Below are positions 8,517 to 16,685 of a stretch of DNA of 64,000 nt, piece by piece; the stretch's first letter is position 1; the number at the start of each line of letters is the position of its first letter. The DNA is from Ornithinibacillus bavariensis (GTDB taxonomy: Bacteria; Bacillota; Bacilli; Bacillales; Amphibacillaceae). The notes beneath the pieces are model-generated. The model saw only the letters and a program-made list of their open reading frames with translations. It had not been told where the DNA came from and made no database searches. The stretch covers positions 124,001 to 188,000 of the forward strand of contig NZ_JBNPWZ010000003.1 of the NCBI RefSeq assembly GCF_050433565.1. The letters are read 5' to 3'. The position numbers and the translations under genes were made by a program.

Positions 8517-8942
8517 CTACTCGTTATTCCCCATGACGGTTAATGAGGCATTTCTATGCATGACAACTTGAGAATTGCTAAATTTAAACTGATTTTTCTC
8601 GTAAAACGGGATTAAATCCGCTTCACAAAACAAACTAATTACATCAATATGAGAAAGTTCCTTTAACAATTGCAATATTAACTTCCTACCAATACCAAGC
8701 TTTTGATATTCTGTTTGTATAACAACATCTTCAACATAAGCCCTAAATTTACCGTCCGAAATAGACCTGGCAAAACCCACTAGAACATCATCTTCCCATG
8801 CACCAACAGTTATTTCTCGTTTTAACATTTGTTCAATATCGTGTTCATTTCTATTTTCCCACCAACCAACATCTCGATAAAGTCTCATTAACTCTATTGC
8901 TTTTATTGGTCTATCTGTAGAAGTCTTAATTTCCACGCTCAA
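8517..8942 (-). CDS. GNAT family N-acetyltransferase
   Basis: This 141-aa protein has the compact GNAT fold. Motif A reads VEDVVIQTEYQKLGIGRKL, with the acetyl-CoA pyrophosphate loop QKLGIG near residues 80-85, and the C-terminal part has FYEKNQF, typical of GNAT motif B. The substrate cannot be predicted. It lies 24 bases downstream of a VOC-family gene, so the two may be co-transcribed in a short accessory stretch between spoIVFA and minD. Confidence 0.85.
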   Translation of the reverse strand: MSVEIKTSTDRPIKAIELMRLYRDVGWWENRNEHDIEQMLKREITVGAWEDDVLVGFARSISDGKFRAYVEDVVIQTEYQKLGIGRKLILQLLKELSHIDVISLFCEADLIPFYEKNQFKFSNSQVVMHRNASLTVMGNNE

Positions 8943-8966
8943 ATGGAATCCCCCTTAATACTTTTC

Positions 8967-9389
8967 TCACTCAGTAATTTCCCAAGCTGGATTCCAAACT
9001 ACTTCCCATAAATGTCCGTCAGGGTCTTGGAAATATCCAGAATATCCTCCCCAAAAGGTATCATGTGCTGGAACTGTAATATCTGCACCAGCCTTTCTAG
9101 CCTGTTCCATTACTAGATCAACCTCTTCTTTACTACCCACATTATGACCAATCGTAAATTCAGTTGGACTTTTCAGTGACTGATTTATACTTGTATCATG
9201 GGCTTTGTCCTTACGCTTCCATATAGCTAGTTTTAGCCCTGATTGTAATTCAAAAAAAGCTACTGCACCGTGTTCAAACTCTTGACCTACTATCCCCTCT
9301 GTAGGTAATCCAAGTCCATCCTTGTAGAATTTCAATGACCTTTCTAAATCATCTACACCTAAAGTTAAAACTGAGATTCGCGGTTCCAT
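8967..9389 (-). CDS. VOC (glyoxalase/bleomycin-resistance fold) family protein
   Basis: The start is ATG at 9389, placed by a perfect AGGAGG seven bases upstream; an upstream in-frame extension has no SD. The 140-aa protein begins with the VOC pattern RISVLTLGVDDLERSLKFY and ends with GYFQDPDGHLWEVVWNP, a typical second half with the metal-ligand Glu in HLWEV. VOC members include glyoxalases, extradiol dioxygenases and antibiotic-binding proteins; the reaction here is unknown. Confidence 0.85.
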   Translation of the reverse strand: MEPRISVLTLGVDDLERSLKFYKDGLGLPTEGIVGQEFEHGAVAFFELQSGLKLAIWKRKDKAHDTSINQSLKSPTEFTIGHNVGSKEEVDLVMEQARKAGADITVPAHDTFWGGYSGYFQDPDGHLWEVVWNPAWEITE

Positions 9390-9502
9390 TACATACCTCC
9401 TAATAATAATTTTATGTATCCCAAATAAGAAACCAATCAGAGACAAGCCAAGTAAAGCATTATACTTATGAACTCATTTATATAAATGGTATAAGGATTG
9501 CT

Positions 9503-9601
9503 TCATTCATGACTGGTTTTATAAAACTTATAATTAAAGATAAGACTAATAAACAGCAAAACTACTAAAAACAACAGCAATTCTTTTCTGTCTTTACTCG
9601 T
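9503..9601 (-). pseudogene. possible small membrane peptide with ACG in place of a start codon
   Basis: An SD-like AGAAGGTGA is followed a few bases later by ACG (9601-9599), then a 31-codon frame with one hydrophobic helix (ELLLFLVVLLFISLIF) flanked by charged ends and closed by TGA. With ATG instead of ACG it would be an ordinary single-span peptide gene. It may be a start-lost remnant or chance. Confidence 0.3.
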
Positions 9602-9645
9602 TTATTCACCTTCTTTTGTGGAATAATCATTAGTTCCATTATATT

Positions 9646-9683
9646 ACATAACGCCTAGTTATTTAACAATCTAGGCATTATGT
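9646..9683. repeat. 13-bp inverted repeat, terminator-like
   Basis: ACATAACGCCTAG (9646-9658) pairs with CTAGGCATTATGT (9671-9683) with one mismatch and a 12-base AT-rich loop. The plus-strand tail (TACAATTTTTGG) is weakly T-rich. It lies in a gene-poor stretch upstream of the toxin-like locus; its role is unclear. Confidence 0.4.
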
Positions 9684-9844
9684 TACAATTTTTGGAGTAA
9701 ATGTAAAAAATGGTTCAGAAGTTTACTTTTAGGTGATAGCGATATCGAAGAAGAGCATGTTCAACTTTACAGATAATGATATGTTAAATAATTAAATGAA
9801 ATAACTTGCCATTAAATATCTATAAGATAAAATAAAGACAAGCA

Positions 9845-9853
9845 TGGTATAGT
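9845..9853 (+). promoter_or_regulatory. extended -10 promoter of the toxin-like mRNA
   Basis: TGGTATAGT forms an extended -10 element; no good -35 is present. Initiation near 9860 would put GGGTGGGGT at the very 5' end of the transcript, a sequence repeated in the terminator region. Confidence 0.4.
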
Positions 9854-9914
9854 TGTACGGGTGGGGTATTTCGCTTCCCTCTGGAAACCGATTATGGTGA
9901 AAGGAGGGATGCCA

Positions 9915-10031
9915 ATGGAGTTAGAATTAGTATTGTTACTATTAACAGTACTTTTCGCAGCTGGAGCATTTTTGTTAAAGCTGTTAGACTTCATTAGACA
10001 ATTAGTAAAAGACTTTACTGATAAACGATGA
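9915..10031 (+). CDS. 38-aa hydrophobic peptide, candidate type I toxin
   Basis: ATG at 9915 lies seven bases after AAGGAGGG. The peptide has a short acidic start (MELELV), one transmembrane helix (about residues 5-24) and a charged C-terminal tail with Lys, Arg and Asp, the build of Fst/TxpA/holin-like type I toxins. An ATG at 9909 is too close to the SD. The frame ends at the edge of a 12-bp terminator stem, and a strong promoter on the opposite strand drives an RNA across the 3' end. The 5' UTR contains TTCCCTC (9875-9881), able to pair with GAGGGA in the SD. I do not recognise a named family; toxicity is inference from architecture. Confidence 0.6.
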   Translation: MELELVLLLLTVLFAAGAFLLKLLDFIRQLVKDFTDKR

Positions 10032-10073
10032 ACCCCACCCTTTTGACCGCTAAATCAAAATAAGGGTGGGGTT
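10031..10073. terminator. bidirectional terminator of toxin mRNA and antisense RNA
   Basis: A perfect 12-bp stem AACCCCACCCTT (10031-10042) / AAGGGTGGGGTT (10062-10073) with a 19-base loop and CTTT following on the plus strand. It begins inside the toxin stop codon. The same GGGTGGGGT occurs at 9859-9867. Confidence 0.8.
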
Positions 10074-10173
10074 CTTTCTGCTTCGTCCAGAGGGAAATCC
10101 ACCTGAACATCTACTATCATGCTAACCGAGAATGTTGCTGCATTCTCGGTTATTTAATTAGTATGGCTTGTCT
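10031..10173 (-). ncRNA. candidate antisense antitoxin RNA
   Basis: A consensus promoter at 10208-10180 points leftward; initiation near 10173 and termination at 10031-10073 give an RNA of about 100-140 nt. It folds a 5' hairpin, CCGAGAATG/CATTCTCGG (stem 10124-10151), and carries TTCCCTCTGGA, which includes TCCCTC complementary to the toxin SD region. It also overlaps the mRNA 3' end. This matches the convergent layout of type I systems such as txpA/ratA or bsrG/SR4. Confidence 0.5.
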
Positions 10174-10179
10174 ACTTTT

Positions 10180-10208
10180 ATTATACCTATTCCATTAAAA
10201 AATGTCTA
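10180..10208 (-). promoter_or_regulatory. sigma-A promoter of candidate antitoxin RNA
   Basis: TAGACA (10208-10203), 17 bases, then TATAAT (10185-10180) on the minus strand, close to consensus. No ORF follows before the toxin gene, which supports an RNA product. Confidence 0.65.
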
Positions 10209-10503
10209 TTGACTTTTCCTAGTTTGGTCATTGACCTATTTATATTTTACCCATAAAGTCAGTATAGTTAACCCTAATAATTGTAGCGTTGCAAGTAGTC
10301 TTAGAATCAGCTAAAGCAATGTACATAGACAGCGATAAGGCCAATTCTAAATCCATCCGATTTCTTCATTTTTGCCCCTAGCTTGTTCTTTGCAGTCTGG
10401 ACGATAGTGCTGGTGTAAGCACTATGTATTTTGTAAGACTAATACTTATCTCGTAATACATATACAAAAAAGCAGAAAACCGATATATCCTTTTGTTAAC
10501 AAA
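10209..10503. other. gene-free stretch downstream of minD
   Basis: I see no gene with a usable SD here. The only notable structure is a small hairpin ATAGTGCT/AGCACTAT (10404-10425). Confidence 0.5.
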
Positions 10504-10544
10504 CAAAAAACAGAGTTCTAAATCAATATCGTTTAGAACTCTGT
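10504..10544 (-). terminator. Rho-independent terminator after minD
   Basis: ACAGAGTTCTAAA (10510-10522) pairs with TTTAGAACTCTGT (10532-10544), with six T in the minus-strand tail. It closes the mreB-mreC-mreD-minC-minD unit. Confidence 0.85.
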
Positions 10545-10608
10545 TCATATAGTAATTTCTAATTATATCCAATAAAACGAAACTGTTAAGAAATACGCTA
10601 TAATCCAA

Positions 10609-11406
10609 CTAACTCCTAATCCCAAAAAATCTCTTAACCTTTTGGAACATACCAGTTTCGTCATCTAGAGACTGTAATGGCACGGATTCACCGAGGATTC
10701 TTCTAGCAATATTTCGGTAAGCAATGGATGCTTTCGTATTTGGTTGAAAGGCAACAGGCTCACCATGATTAGATGCTTTAATAACTTCATCATCGTCTAA
10801 TACAATACCAATTAGGTCAATCGAAAGGATTTGAACGATTTCATCAATCTCTAACATATCCCCATTTTTCATCATATGCTTACGAATTCGGTTAATTATT
10901 AAAGTAGGTGCATCCATATCTTCCTTTTCTAATAAACCGATAATTCGATCGGCATCACGAACACTAGATTTCTCTGGGGTGGTAACTACGATTGCTTTAT
11001 CTGCCCCTGCGACTGCATTTTGAAATCCCTGTTCAATACCAGCAGGACAATCGATAATAATATAATCATACTCTGTTTTCAACTCTTTTATGATTTCGCG
11101 CATTCCTTCTGGTGTAACAGCTGATTTATCACTTGTTTGCGCAGCAGGAAGCAGGGATAAATATTCAAAGCGCTTGTCCTTAATTAAGGCTTGCTTTAAT
11201 TTGCAACGACCTTGTACTACGTCGACAATGTCGTATACAATACGGTTTTCTAGACCCATTACAACATCAAGATTTCGAAGACCGATATCTGTATCAATCA
11301 AACAAACCTTTTTATCCATTAAAGCTAATGAAGTTCCAATATTAGCAGTGGTAGTTGTTTTACCAACCCCACCTTTACCTGATGTTATAACAATTGCCTC
11401 ACCCAT
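10609..11406 (-). CDS. minD: septum site-determining ATPase MinD
   Basis: MinD is the membrane-bound ParA-type ATPase that recruits MinC to block polar division. The 265-aa protein has the deviant Walker A GKGGVGKTT (residues 10-18), DTDIGLRNLD, and the DCPAGIE Walker B region. The C-terminal helix (MFQKVKRFFGIRS) is the amphipathic membrane-targeting sequence. It overlaps minC by eight bases in the usual minC-minD order. Confidence 0.96.
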   Translation of the reverse strand: MGEAIVITSGKGGVGKTTTTANIGTSLALMDKKVCLIDTDIGLRNLDVVMGLENRIVYDIVDVVQGRCKLKQALIKDKRFEYLSLLPAAQTSDKSAVTPEGMREIIKELKTEYDYIIIDCPAGIEQGFQNAVAGADKAIVVTTPEKSSVRDADRIIGLLEKEDMDAPTLIINRIRKHMMKNGDMLEIDEIVQILSIDLIGIVLDDDEVIKASNHGEPVAFQPNTKASIAYRNIARRILGESVPLQSLDDETGMFQKVKRFFGIRS

Positions 11407-12091
11407 TGATTAGTCTCCTTTCAAACCGATTTAAGCTCTTACGCTTATGTGCCAAAACTTGTATTCTATCAATCACTATTTTATCTTTTTCATCATCAAT
11501 GAGACCGCATTCCATATATACTCCATCAGACTCATAATCTGGTGCACGACTAATATGATCTGCAATTCGAAGCTGACTAGGATTCATATAGGAAGCAGCT
11601 ATAATCGCGTTTCGGTCACCATTTACACCGGCATGAGCAACGCCATGTAAACTCCCCATAATATAAATGTTTCCTGTAGAAACTACTTTTCCACCAGGAT
11701 TCACATCACCTATTAATAGCAAATCTCCCTTGATTTCTAATACTTGGCCAGAGCGAACTATACGGGTTATTACTTTAACTTCTGTGTCATCTAAAAAGGC
11801 TAGTGCCTCGTCACGTAATATAACATTTGAATCTAATGATTGGACGGTAAAATGATTATCTTTGGTGATAATTTCCTCTAATTGTTTCTTTTGATCTTCA
11901 TATATAAAGCGATTACCAAGCTTCACGGTAACTGGCACAACGGGCTCGTCCTTTTGTACAATATTGACGGAAAGTTTATCAACTAATTCCCTACACGCAT
12001 CTGTAAATGAACAGCGATCATCGATAAAAAGTGTAAGTCCATCTCTAGTTCCTTTAATCGTCACATAGTTTTTTTGTTTTGTTTCTTGCAA
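11399..12091 (-). CDS. minC: septum site-determining protein MinC
   Basis: MinC inhibits FtsZ assembly. I use TTG at 12091 as start: GAGGTG lies six bases upstream and the protein then begins just before NYVTIKGTRDGLTLFIDD, matching the family's usual N-terminus and length (230 aa). The longer frame reaches back into mreD without support. The C-terminal half (about residues 125-225) is the beta-helical MinD-binding domain with VRSGQVLEIKGDLLLIGDVN and VNGDRNAIIAA. Confidence 0.93.
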   Translation of the reverse strand: MQETKQKNYVTIKGTRDGLTLFIDDRCSFTDACRELVDKLSVNIVQKDEPVVPVTVKLGNRFIYEDQKKQLEEIITKDNHFTVQSLDSNVILRDEALAFLDDTEVKVITRIVRSGQVLEIKGDLLLIGDVNPGGKVVSTGNIYIMGSLHGVAHAGVNGDRNAIIAASYMNPSQLRIADHISRAPDYESDGVYMECGLIDDEKDKIVIDRIQVLAHKRKSLNRFERRLING

Positions 12092-12141
12092 TATGTTCAC
12101 CTCATTAGTGCTAATTTCAGCGTGCAGGGTTGCTATTCCTT

Positions 12142-12666
12142 TTACTTTATCTGCGTATTTTTCCACTTTTCTAATCGTTTTGCAAATATTGGATATAAAA
12201 TAAGTATGAATATCGCATTAGCTAGAACCGACGGGATTAAACGATATATAAAATAATCTGTCCAGGTAGTATTCATAATTCCTACCACATAGTAAATAAC
12301 ATTTATGATTAACTCAGCAATCGTTATACTTATTATACCAAACAATAGCGCGGAATAAATATTACTATGTAACATCTTCCTCAATTCAAGAATCACGTAA
12401 ATAACTACAGCGTATGTAAACATATATACACCTAGAATCCCAGTGTAGGCGATATCAATCAATAATCCAAAAATAAAGGCATACATGATGGCATAGTAGG
12501 AATTTTGTCGATCATAGAAAATCGCAATTAATACCAGAAACATAAGGACCCAATGTGGAGTTATCATTAGATTACTGTCCAGCAGACTGCTCGGAAGAAT
12601 ATCTAAAGCTACCCCTTCTAGAGCAACAAGAATTAGCAGAATAAGGGGGAGGAATATATGCCTCAT
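12142..12666 (-). CDS. mreD: rod shape-determining membrane protein MreD
   Basis: MreD is a membrane component of the elongasome that links MreC to peptidoglycan synthesis. The 174-aa protein is almost entirely hydrophobic, with five or so predicted membrane helices and YAFIFGLLIDIAYTGILG, characteristic of the family. It overlaps mreC by four bases and precedes minC by 50 bases. Confidence 0.92.
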   Translation of the reverse strand: MRHIFLPLILLILVALEGVALDILPSSLLDSNLMITPHWVLMFLVLIAIFYDRQNSYYAIMYAFIFGLLIDIAYTGILGVYMFTYAVVIYVILELRKMLHSNIYSALLFGIISITIAELIINVIYYVVGIMNTTWTDYFIYRLIPSVLANAIFILILYPIFAKRLEKWKNTQIK

Positions 12667-13526
12667 TCCTCATCCCCCTCTTCACCGCTTAAAACTCTAT
12701 CTACTACAACAACGTTATTTATATCATACAGATTAGCTGCTGGCTCGACCAGTGCAGTTCTTGTTAGTCCGTATTGGTCTGGAATAACCTCTTTCACCTT
12801 TCCAATTGGTAATCCTGCTGGGAATACCCCACCCATTCCAGAGGAGACAACTAGCTCACCTTTCTTCAGATCTTGATCAGAGTCTTCTATTATTCGAAGA
12901 ATAAGAGAATTCGATTCCCTGTCATATGCCTCTATCAAACCAAAAATATCATTTCCTTTTTCTCGAGAAATAGTTGCTGATATTCGGTTAAATTCATCAA
13001 AACCTGTTAATAGTTGAACAGTTGAGGTTTGTTGTGAAGCACGTTGGATTTTTCCAATCATTCCATCTGCGGTAATAACTGCCATATTCTCTTTTACCCC
13101 ATCAAGCTTACCCTTATTGATGGTTACCTGTTCAATCCAACGCTCTGGTGACCTTGCTGTAACAGTCGCATGAATTGGATTATAGGAGCGTATAGAATCT
13201 GCTTTATCTAAAAGCTTTCTTAACTCTTCATTTTCTTCTTTAATTTCCTGTACTTCATAGATTAAACCTTTGTATTGTGCAAGCTTTTCTCGTAATACTT
13301 CATTTTCTTCGTATGTATCACGAACATCGCCTATATTCCCCACGAGATTGGTAACAAATTTAACAGGAGCTGAAATGACATTTTGAACAGTTCCAATAAC
13401 GTCGCTGACAAATTGTTCACCTATCGACAATTTAGAACGATTTCCTAGGGAATATCCTATCAGAACAACAAGTACAATAATCCCTATTAATATAATAAAT
13501 AACCTCTTTTTACGAAATAAAGACAT
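12663..13526 (-). CDS. mreC: rod shape-determining protein MreC
   Basis: MreC is a bitopic elongasome scaffold. From ATG at 13526 it is 287 aa: a cytoplasmic stub rich in Lys/Arg, one transmembrane helix (about residues 8-26), a coiled coil (about 65-110, EENEVLREKLAQ and EEIKEENEELR-like heptads) and the beta-rich MreC domain with RSPERWIEQVTINKG. An in-frame GTG four codons upstream is possible but directly abuts the mreB stop. Confidence 0.94.
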   Translation of the reverse strand: MSLFRKKRLFIILIGIIVLVVLIGYSLGNRSKLSIGEQFVSDVIGTVQNVISAPVKFVTNLVGNIGDVRDTYEENEVLREKLAQYKGLIYEVQEIKEENEELRKLLDKADSIRSYNPIHATVTARSPERWIEQVTINKGKLDGVKENMAVITADGMIGKIQRASQQTSTVQLLTGFDEFNRISATISREKGNDIFGLIEAYDRESNSLILRIIEDSDQDLKKGELVVSSGMGGVFPAGLPIGKVKEVIPDQYGLTRTALVEPAANLYDINNVVVVDRVLSGEEGDEE

Positions 13527-13538
13527 CAAAACACCCAC

Positions 13539-14582
13539 TTATTCTACGGTTGGACGAGTAGATACATTCGGCTGCGCTTTGAAATGCTGAATATATTCCA
13601 AAGACTTGCCTGTTCCAATAACAACACTGTCCAGCGGACTTTCAGTTATAAAAACTGGCATTTTCGTCTCATCACTTAATACTCGATCAAGATTACGTAA
13701 TAATGAACCACCACCAGATAAGACGATTCCACGATCCATTATATCAGCAGCTAACTCTGGTGGTGTTTTTTCTAAAGTTATCTTAACCGCATACACAATT
13801 GCATCTACTGTATCCTTTAGTGCCGTAGCTATTTCATTTTCATCTATTGCTATTGTTTTTGGTAGTCCAGTTAGTAAGTCCCGCCCACGAATCTCCATTG
13901 ATAAATTTTCAATATTGGTATCACTGGCTGTTCCTATTTCCATTTTAATCTGTTCTGCAGTTCTTTCGCCAATTAATAAGTTATAGTTTTTGCGAATATG
14001 TTGAATAATGGCCTCGTCCATATCATCACCAGCAACACGAATTGACTCACTCGTTACAATACCACCTAGTGAAATGACTGCGACCTCTGTAGTGCCACCG
14101 CCAATATCAACAATCATGCTTCCAGTTGGCTCCCAAACCGGCAGTCCAGCACCAATAGCCGCAGCAAAAGGCTCTGCTATAGGAAATGCATCCTTTGCTC
14201 CCGCTTGTTTCGTGGCGTCAATTACTGCTCGTTCTTCAACCATCGTAATTCCAGATGGTACACAGATCATAACATTTGGTTTTTTTGCAAAATAAGACCG
14301 ATTACGCATCGCCCGTTTAATATAATATTGCATCATTGATGCTGTTGTATCATAATCTGCAATTACCCCATCTCTCATTGGGCGAATAACAGAAATATTC
14401 CCAGGGCTTCTGCCAATCATATTCTTAGCTGCGCTTCCGACCGCTTCAATTTCTCCAGTCTCCATATTCTTTGCAACAACAGAGGGTTCTCTTAATACCA
14501 CACCCTTGCCTTTAATAAAAACCAATGTATTTGCAGTTCCTAAATCAATTCCCAAATCCTGAGATAGTCCAATAATCCCCAA
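13539..14582 (-). CDS. mreB: rod shape-determining actin-like protein MreB
   Basis: MreB polymerises into membrane-bound filaments that direct lateral wall growth. The start is TTG at 14582, six bases after GGGAGA, giving 347 aa and an N-terminus immediately before LSQDLGIDLGTANTLV. Phosphate-binding loops DLGTANT and DIGGGTTEV are intact, as is SGGGSLLRNLD. A longer in-frame ATG at 14630 adds 16 residues not seen in the family and lacks an SD. Confidence 0.96.
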   Translation of the reverse strand: MGIIGLSQDLGIDLGTANTLVFIKGKGVVLREPSVVAKNMETGEIEAVGSAAKNMIGRSPGNISVIRPMRDGVIADYDTTASMMQYYIKRAMRNRSYFAKKPNVMICVPSGITMVEERAVIDATKQAGAKDAFPIAEPFAAAIGAGLPVWEPTGSMIVDIGGGTTEVAVISLGGIVTSESIRVAGDDMDEAIIQHIRKNYNLLIGERTAEQIKMEIGTASDTNIENLSMEIRGRDLLTGLPKTIAIDENEIATALKDTVDAIVYAVKITLEKTPPELAADIMDRGIVLSGGGSLLRNLDRVLSDETKMPVFITESPLDSVVIGTGKSLEYIQHFKAQPNVSTRPTVE

Positions 14583-14815
14583 TAAAATCTCCCTCTCCAA
14601 CTCCAATTCGGTATTCATTAACAGTAGCATAACTAACTTCTATATATTTTATGTGAAGCCCTTCATAATATAATTCGAATAGTAATTGATTAAAAACGAT
14701 ATGTATGGAAAGAACCTTTCCAATTCTAAGAGCGCCACCTTCAAGATGATATGAAAATGGCGCTAGCTTTTCATCTATACATAATTATACGAGAAAACCA
14801 AAAAAATTGATAGTA

Positions 14816-15505
14816 CTATAGGTATCCTTTTTCCTTTAATGATACAAATTTACGATCACCAATAACTAAATGATCTAATAATTCTATTCCAATCATTTTA
14901 CCTGATTCCGCTAAGCGCCTTGTAACGTGGATATCTTCTTGTGATGGTGTGGGGTCACCTGAGGGATGATTATGTGCGACAATGATTGATGCCGCGGAGC
15001 GCTTGACCGCTTCACGGAACACTTCTCTTGGATGAACGATCGAAGCATTTAGGCTACCAATGAAAATAGTTTGCCTGTGGATAATTTGATTTTTTGTATT
15101 TAAAAAAAGTACGACAAAATGCTCCTGATTCAAATTACGAAGTTCTTCCATAATATAATCAGCACCATCCTCCGGTGAACGTATGACGTATTTTTCACTT
15201 GCCTTGTATTGACTTAATCGTTTACCCAGTTCTAAGGCGGATAAAATTAATACTCCCTTCGCACTTCCTATTCCTTTAATTGCTGTAAGCTCCTCAATGG
15301 TAGCATCCTTCAATAGCTTGAGACCTTCAAAATGCATTAATAAGCGATTAGCAAGTGCCATAACGGATTCATCTTTTGTTCCACTGCCTAACAAAATGGC
15401 TAATAATTCTTGATTTGATAAATGACTTGCTCCTAAGCTTAACAGTCTTTCTCTCGGACGATCTTCCTTAGGAACATCCTTTATCATGATTGTTGAAGAT
15501 TTCAA
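14816..15505 (-). CDS. radC: RadC family protein (JAB/MPN domain)
   Basis: The 229-aa protein has an N-terminal helix-hairpin-helix region (ATIEELTAIKGIG) and a C-terminal JAB-type metalloprotease-like domain with the HNHPSGDPTPSQED motif near residues 176-189, metal ligands intact. The original DNA-repair assignment of RadC is disputed. Start is TTG at 15505, placed by GGAGG seven to eight bases upstream. B. subtilis has maf and spoIIB before radC; here spoIIB directly precedes it and maf is missing. Confidence 0.93.
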   Translation of the reverse strand: MKSSTIMIKDVPKEDRPRERLLSLGASHLSNQELLAILLGSGTKDESVMALANRLLMHFEGLKLLKDATIEELTAIKGIGSAKGVLILSALELGKRLSQYKASEKYVIRSPEDGADYIMEELRNLNQEHFVVLFLNTKNQIIHRQTIFIGSLNASIVHPREVFREAVKRSAASIIVAHNHPSGDPTPSQEDIHVTRRLAESGKMIGIELLDHLVIGDRKFVSLKEKGYL

Positions 15506-15608
15506 TTGGTTATCCTCCCTTCATTTTCTAAATAGAATAGCTTAGACTCAAGGGCGTGACAAATTGAAATAAAATTATTTTCATTTCTTAAACGAACCAT
15601 AAAATTCA

Positions 15609-15647
15609 AGAGACAGTATGAAAAATAATATTTTTCATACTGTCTCT
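15609..15647 (-). terminator. long inverted repeat terminator after spoIIB
   Basis: A 19-bp perfect repeat (15609-15627 and 15629-15647, starting AGAGACAGTATG) can form a long hairpin between spoIIB and radC, followed on the minus strand by TTGAATTTT. It may stop or attenuate spoIIB transcripts. Confidence 0.6.
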
Positions 15648-15667
15648 ACATTAAAAATAAAAAATTA

Positions 15668-16588
15668 CTACTCTTCTAATTTTATTTTTCCAGATGCTAA
15701 CCAATCCTCATATGCATTAGCCATTTCCATTAATAATGTACCTGTTCCTTTCCCCTCTTGCTTTAATACCTCACGTAAACTTGCTGTAAAACTAGTTAAA
15801 TGCTCTGTTTTGTTTGGTGCATCATCAATAAGTTTTTTCCAGGTTTCCTTATTGATACTGCCGTTTTGCAGTGCATTATTCCAATCCTTTTGGAAAACAG
15901 TAATCCAGTTATATTCCTCTTCCGTAAGCTCAAGCTTTGACTCACTAATTTGCCATTCTTTCACATATACTTCAATATTGTTGTTTGCTAGTGATAATGC
16001 ATCCTCTTGTAGGGAAACTTTTGAATCCGCCATATTAACTAGTAAATAAAATTGATTCTCACGTTGCCATATAATTGGCGCATATCCTAAATCTGTATAT
16101 TTACCTAATTCTGTTTCAGCATTTGCAGATTCGGAATATACCCCGCCCTGCAACACATATGCAGATAATGCATCAAGTGTAAAAGAGGATAATTCAACAG
16201 AATCAGCCTTCTTATTTTCTTTACCGTCCTCACCCTCTGCTGGTAAAACATTAGCTGGTGTTGGGTTCAGCTCATTATCAAAGTTTACAATTATTTTGAG
16301 CATGACAAAACCCATGATAGAGCCTATTGCCAAAGCAGAAATGATTGCAATAAGAATTGGCTTAAACATGGAAAAGGTACTTTGTTTTTTCATCTTAGAT
16401 TTAGATATCATCAGTGACTTGTCATACTCTCTAGCAAAAGTATGAATGCGATCACTTGATTCTTCAGCAGCTGCTGCTTCTGTGTGAGCCAATGTTTCCA
16501 CTTTTTTACGACCGTCATCACCCTTAGCAGAATTTATTTTCTTTTTGTGTCCATCAATCCTTACAACTATTGGTCCTTTAGCAGACAT
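15668..16588 (-). CDS. spoIIB: SpoIIB-like sporulation protein with SPOR-type C-terminus
   Basis: SpoIIB acts early in engulfment, at the sporulation septum. The 306-aa protein has a basic, Ala/Glu-rich cytoplasmic N-terminus (PIVVRIDGHKKKI), one transmembrane helix (about residues 77-99), a Pro/Glu linker and a SPOR-like domain (about 138-215, YVLQGGVYS) followed by a helical tail. Position between folC and radC matches B. subtilis spoIIB although comC and maf are absent. Sequence similarity in this family is low, so the name rests on architecture plus synteny. Confidence 0.8.
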   Translation of the reverse strand: MSAKGPIVVRIDGHKKKINSAKGDDGRKKVETLAHTEAAAAEESSDRIHTFAREYDKSLMISKSKMKKQSTFSMFKPILIAIISALAIGSIMGFVMLKIIVNFDNELNPTPANVLPAEGEDGKENKKADSVELSSFTLDALSAYVLQGGVYSESANAETELGKYTDLGYAPIIWQRENQFYLLVNMADSKVSLQEDALSLANNNIEVYVKEWQISESKLELTEEEYNWITVFQKDWNNALQNGSINKETWKKLIDDAPNKTEHLTSFTASLREVLKQEGKGTGTLLMEMANAYEDWLASGKIKLEE

Positions 16589-16685
16589 TTGCTGTTCCCC
16601 TCACTTTGCTAGATTAGTTTGTTTTACTCTAGCATAATTCTATTAAAAAGTAAGAGGAATATTGTCAGTCCTCAAATGTTTTTTT

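Noticed and set aside
9812..9994. 60-codon minus frame over the toxin-like gene
   Set aside because: It is the antisense shadow of the plus-strand peptide gene and has no SD.
10378..10608. 76-codon minus frame right after minD
   Set aside because: It starts at a TTG touching the minD stop without SD and runs through the minD terminator.
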